Source of the DNA: Litoreibacter roseus | Lineage (GTDB): Bacteria; Pseudomonadota; Alphaproteobacteria; Rhodobacterales; Rhodobacteraceae | Reading direction: 5' to 3' | Assembly: GCF_009811795.1 (NCBI RefSeq) | Contig: NZ_BLJE01000004.1 | Coordinates: 294,204-358,203, forward strand | Length of the DNA stretch: 64,000 bases | Shown here: positions 61,219-64,000 of the stretch, piece after piece | How the letters are laid out: each line of letters opens with the position of its first letter | Numbering within the stretch: the first letter of the stretch is position 1 | Notes under the pieces: generated by a model | Databases searched by the model: none | What the model saw: only the letters and a program-made list of their open reading frames with translations | Told to the model about the DNA's origin: nothing | Translations under genes and position numbers: made by a program

Positions 61219-62465
61219 GATCCGCCCTCCAGAATTCGGTTGGCTTTTACAAAGAAATCAGGGGCGCCGAAGTTCCCGGATTTCAGAACAAGCGCCAAGT
61301 CATCTCGGGCGCGCAGGGCGGGAACGCCGGGATCGATCTCGGGCCCGATCTCGAGCGCTTCGGGGTGTAACGCTTCCACAACGGCGCCCGATGTCTCGCC
61401 GCCTGCAATCAGCAGTTTGGTCACCCCGCTTGCAACCAGCCTTTTGGCCGTGTTGGCAAAGAGACCCTCTAGTGCAGTCGCCACGTTCTCGCGGCCATAG
61501 TCTGCTTGCGCGCGTGCAACGACGGCGGGATCAGCGGAGCTGTAGGCGAGGGCGAGGTGGCCTGCGTCCAGAAGCTGTGACGAGAGTTGTTCTGCCGTTA
61601 CCGTTCCCGAAAGCGCATCCTCAGCAGTGATCTCAATGCTCGGATGATTGGTCTTGTGCTTGTCCACCTGCGACCGGGTTGTTTGCGAACATGATCCGGA
61701 CAACGCGATGCAGGGTCCATCCTGCGCGCGCCACGCGGGACCGTTTTTCGGGGCTTTCAACCGATCCGCGTAGTTCGCAGGCAATCCAAGCGCCACGCCG
61801 GATCCGCCGGTGATCAATGGTAGGTCCTGTGTCGCTTTGCCAATCTCTATAAGGTCCGCATCCCGGATCGCGTCCACGACAATATATCTGTGCCCGGCGC
61901 TGTGTTCCCGTTCCAGCGCGTCTGCAATTGCCGCGGCGCCGTCGAAGACCGAGCTTGTTGAGACATGTCCGACAGACTGCGACGTCTGGCGCGCAAGCCA
62001 ACGGCGAATGTCCGGATCGGTCATGGGGGTCAGGGGATGATGCTCCATCCCGCTTTCGCTCAGCAGTGTGTCATTAACGAAGAGATGTCCTTGAAAAATC
62101 GCGCGACCTGTCCCGGGAAAGGCAGGGCAAACGATGATTTTATGGGCATCCAGCGCATCCGCAAGGGCGTCTGCGACTGGGCCGATATTGCCGTCCGGCG
62201 TACTGTCAAAGGTGGAGCAATACTTGAAGAAGAACTGCTCACAACCTTGGTTCTTGAGCCATTCGAGCGCCGCCAGCGACTGGGCAACGGCGTCCACGGG
62301 CTCGATTGAGCGAGATTTCAGCGCAACTACACCCGCTTCCACGTCCGCTGCCGCAGGGTTGTTGGGCACGCCGGTGTATTGCACCGTTTTCATTCCACCC
62401 TTCGCCAGAGTATTCGCCAGATCGCTGGATCCAGTGAAATCGTCGCCAATGCATCCCAACAGCAT
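61215..62465 (-). CDS. otnK: 3-oxo-tetronate kinase (DUF1537 family)
   Basis: A 416-residue DUF1537-family kinase: MLLGCIGDDFTGSSDLANTL at the start, FFKYCSTFDSTPDGNIGPV near 78-96, ALSGSCSQTTRSQV near 250, and GGETSGAVVEAL near 355 for the ATP-binding C-terminal domain. It phosphorylates 3-oxo-tetronate. It lies 2 bases after ltnD and overlaps otnC. Confidence 0.92.
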   Translation of the reverse strand: MLLGCIGDDFTGSSDLANTLAKGGMKTVQYTGVPNNPAAADVEAGVVALKSRSIEPVDAVAQSLAALEWLKNQGCEQFFFKYCSTFDSTPDGNIGPVADALADALDAHKIIVCPAFPGTGRAIFQGHLFVNDTLLSESGMEHHPLTPMTDPDIRRWLARQTSQSVGHVSTSSVFDGAAAIADALEREHSAGHRYIVVDAIRDADLIEIGKATQDLPLITGGSGVALGLPANYADRLKAPKNGPAWRAQDGPCIALSGSCSQTTRSQVDKHKTNHPSIEITAEDALSGTVTAEQLSSQLLDAGHLALAYSSADPAVVARAQADYGRENVATALEGLFANTAKRLVASGVTKLLIAGGETSGAVVEALHPEALEIGPEIDPGVPALRARDDLALVLKSGNFGAPDFFVKANRILEGGS

Positions 62466-62467
62466 GA

Positions 62468-63355
62468 CTATTCCCCCGGCAGAGTGAGGCCCGCGTTTCG
62501 GGCGTATATTTTGGCAACGGCTGCGTCATCTTCCGCGCCCAGACCCGATCCGGACGCCGCCAGAAATTGCTGCAGGGCGACAGCAGTGATGGGCGCGCTG
62601 AACTTGGCTGCTTTCGCGATGTCGAGAACGATGCCCAGATCCTTGGGCCAGATATCTACCGAAGATCGCGGCGTATAATCCCCTTCAACGATGTGTGGCG
62701 CCCTGTTTTCCAGCATCCAACTTGTACCCGCGCATTTGCTTATAACGTCCACGAACTGATCCGGGGCAATGCCTTGGGTCATGCCGAACGTTATCGCTTC
62801 GGCCATTGCGGCGATATGAACCCCGGCGAGCAATTGATTGACGGCTTTCATGGCCGATCCCGCGCCCGCGGTGTCCCCGAGCTCGAACACTGTCTCGGCC
62901 ATTGCTTTCAGAGCTGGTCGTGCGGCCGCAAAGCTGTCCCTCGTTCCGGATGCCATCACAGACAGCGCCCCCGTGGCGGCCTTCGCGGCACCGCCCGAGA
63001 TCGGGGCGTCCAGATAATGCACGCCGTGCTCTGCGCACCGCCGCTCCATATCCCTCGCAAACTCGGGCGCGACAGTGGCGCATGCGATCACAACCGATCC
63101 GGGTTTCATTTTTGCCGCCAATCCGTCAGGGCCGAACAGGACATCTGCTGTTTGCGCGGCATTCAGAACCACCAGAACAGCAGTATCAATTTGGGGCGCA
63201 ATTTTAGAGAGGTCGCCCGGCGCGCCACCCTCAGACAAAAACCGTGCGCGCTGCGCGTCGACGACATCGAACCCGTAAGTTGTATATCCGGCCTTCAAAA
63301 GCGACGTGGCGACGCCGTACCCCATCGACCCCAGTCCAACGACGGCTATTCGCAT
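62468..63355 (-). CDS. ltnD: L-threonate dehydrogenase
   Basis: About 295 residues of the beta-hydroxyacid dehydrogenase family. N-terminal Rossmann motif VVGLGSMGYGVATSLLKAG (about 4-22), substrate loop LDAPISGGAAKAATG (near 118), catalytic Lys in GSAMKAVNQLLAG (near 170). It oxidises L-threonate to 2-oxo-tetronate with NAD. GGAGG 7 bases before ATG 63355 decides this start; the frame continues upstream to 63427. It is the first gene of the otn operon. Confidence 0.88.
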   Translation of the reverse strand: MRIAVVGLGSMGYGVATSLLKAGYTTYGFDVVDAQRARFLSEGGAPGDLSKIAPQIDTAVLVVLNAAQTADVLFGPDGLAAKMKPGSVVIACATVAPEFARDMERRCAEHGVHYLDAPISGGAAKAATGALSVMASGTRDSFAAARPALKAMAETVFELGDTAGAGSAMKAVNQLLAGVHIAAMAEAITFGMTQGIAPDQFVDVISKCAGTSWMLENRAPHIVEGDYTPRSSVDIWPKDLGIVLDIAKAAKFSAPITAVALQQFLAASGSGLGAEDDAAVAKIYARNAGLTLPGE

Positions 63356-63827
63356 TGCGTGGTCCTCCCAACCCTGCCTTAACCCTTGCACCGTGACGTG
63401 ACTTTTCCGCATTTGCAATTGAAGCAAGGTTTGCGTCTTCCGTTTGCAAGGCGAGTGGCCGCAAGAGAATCGTAACGTGACATGCGATGTCGGAAAGGAT
63501 CAGGTGCGGTCAGCTAAATTTTGCCGACCCTCAAATCAGAAAGCCTATTGCCCTGCGACATATTCACTCCAAGTATCCATGGCACGTTACGCGATTTACA
63601 ACAGAGGCGAGCTTTTCATCCTGTTTCAAGTGCTCTTCCCCGGCAAAATTTACAAAATTAATAAGTGCCGGAAAAAAATTTACAATAATTCCAAGCTAAC
63701 TCAGTGCTTTGAGAAAATTTGTTATCGTTATGTTAAGAAATATACCGTGGGGAACTTGAAAAGCTGACGGCCGGCAGGCGATGCCCTCAGCCTCTTGCGT
63801 CCTCCGTATTTGATCTATGGGAGGATT
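63356..63827. other. 472-base divergent intergenic region (ltnD / acetyl-CoA synthetase)
   Basis: No convincing gene is present. The half near ltnD has TTTGCAA at 63412-63418 and 63443-63449. The half near 63640-63760 is strongly AT-rich and contains an 11-base direct repeat AAAATTTACAA (63645-63655 and 63675-63685), spaced exactly 30 bases, each preceded by CCGG. Promoters for the otn operon and for the right-hand gene must lie here. A 107-codon open frame across the region has no good start signal and looks like chance. Confidence 0.5.
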
Positions 63828-64000
63828 ATGATGTCCAGCGAAACTGCGACCAAGGCTGTTGAAACGAACCTTTCGCACCCGCCGTCTTCTTCGTTTATTT
63901 CTGGGAGTTATGTTGATGCGTCTGGGTATGCGTCGATGTATTGGTCGTCTGTGTCTGATCCTGAGGCGTTTTGGGGGGAGCAGGGCAAGCGGCTGGACTG
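63828..64000 (+). CDS. Acetyl-CoA synthetase-like AMP-forming ligase (5' end only)
   Basis: The first 57 codons of a gene that leaves the window. They read MMSSETATKAVETNLSHPP, then YVDASGYASMYWSSVSDPEAFW ending GEQGKRLD, given here in parts; the SVSDPEAFWGEQ stretch is the usual N-terminus of acetyl-CoA (or propionyl-CoA) synthetases. GGGAGG precedes two consecutive ATG codons (63828 and 63831). The coding sequence is rich in T at third positions, unlike its neighbours. Activation of acetate to acetyl-CoA is the likely role, but the catalytic domain is not visible. Confidence 0.7.
   Translation, partial: MMSSETATKAVETNLSHPPSSSFISGSYVDASGYASMYWSSVSDPEAFWGEQGKRLD

Noticed and set aside
33396..63481. 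12-mer TCGTAACGTGAC at 33396-33407 and again at 63470-63481
   Set aside because: Repeated 12-mers are expected by chance many times in 64 kb; the two sites have no shared context.
63444..63767. Possible 107-codon gene between ltnD and the acetyl-CoA synthetase-like gene
   Set aside because: Lys/Tyr/Phe-rich end reflects the AT-rich block; no ribosome site, no recognisable domain, and it would occupy the promoter region.
1..64000. Mobile element, prophage or genomic island
   Set aside because: No transposase, integrase, tRNA-linked direct repeat or phage gene was seen; operons are intact and tightly coupled throughout.

Overview
The window reads as a chromosomal or large-replicon segment of an alphaproteobacterium, most likely of the Rhodobacterales / Roseobacter group. 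This is an inference. It rests on the fairly high GC content, the rhizobial-type L-rhamnose locus (bifunctional RhaD plus rhaRSTPQUK), the NasT/NasS-controlled assimilatory nitrate cluster, many ATGA-coupled gene junctions and a large share of sugar ABC importers. No rRNA, tRNA, transposase, integrase, phage gene or CRISPR array was seen.

Layout. 1-420: 3' part missing of a 2OG-Fe(II) oxygenase-like gene. 521-11207: L-rhamnose catabolism, with rhaDI on the minus strand and divergent rhaR-rhaS-T-P-Q-U-K on the plus strand; the gene content and orientation match the well studied Rhizobium leguminosarum locus. 11204-25093: assimilatory nitrate/nitrite locus on the minus strand (nasT-nasS, then a leader with ANTAR-type hairpins and an intrinsic terminator, then nrtA-nrtB-fused nrtCD-nirB-nirD-nasA-trpD2-like-cysG). 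25252-26415: a fatty acid hydroxylase superfamily membrane protein. 26710-31347: a ribose-type ABC importer with its own LacI regulator and an upstream LacI-type palindrome. 31361-33235: a DEAD-box RNA helicase. 33444-48750: a type II secretion system split in two divergent blocks (gspC/N-like, M, L on the minus strand; E-F-G-H-I-J-K-prepilin peptidase-D on the plus strand) with a DUF1501/DUF1800 gene pair between them.

48816-59810: two divergent operons for an unidentified carbohydrate. One holds a maltose/glycerol-phosphate-type ABC importer, a Tm-1-like protein and a class II aldolase. The other holds a GntR/FCD regulator, an MBL-fold hydrolase, a class IIA HAD phosphatase, a second class II aldolase and an FGGY kinase. 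A TTTGTATACAAA palindrome occurs in the divergent promoter and again just after the regulator gene, which suggests one regulon. 59807-63355: a complete L-threonate pathway (ltnD, otnK, otnC, otnI). 63828-64000: 5' end of an acetyl-CoA synthetase-like gene.

The most rewarding points are: (i) the nas leader, a tandem-hairpin ANTAR target followed by a terminator, with a further 10-nt complementarity between hairpin 1 and the terminator; (ii) a fused nitrate ABC ATPase whose two nucleotide-binding halves look asymmetric; (iii) a lipoprotein secretin carrying a C-terminal SPOR domain; (iv) DUF1501/DUF1800 proteins embedded in the secretion locus as candidate substrates; (v) the GntR-linked catabolic regulon with Tm-1-like and MBL proteins, which I cannot assign to a known pathway; and (vi) a stem-loop after each of four importer solute-binding-protein genes (three sugar importers tested in their operons, plus nitrate).
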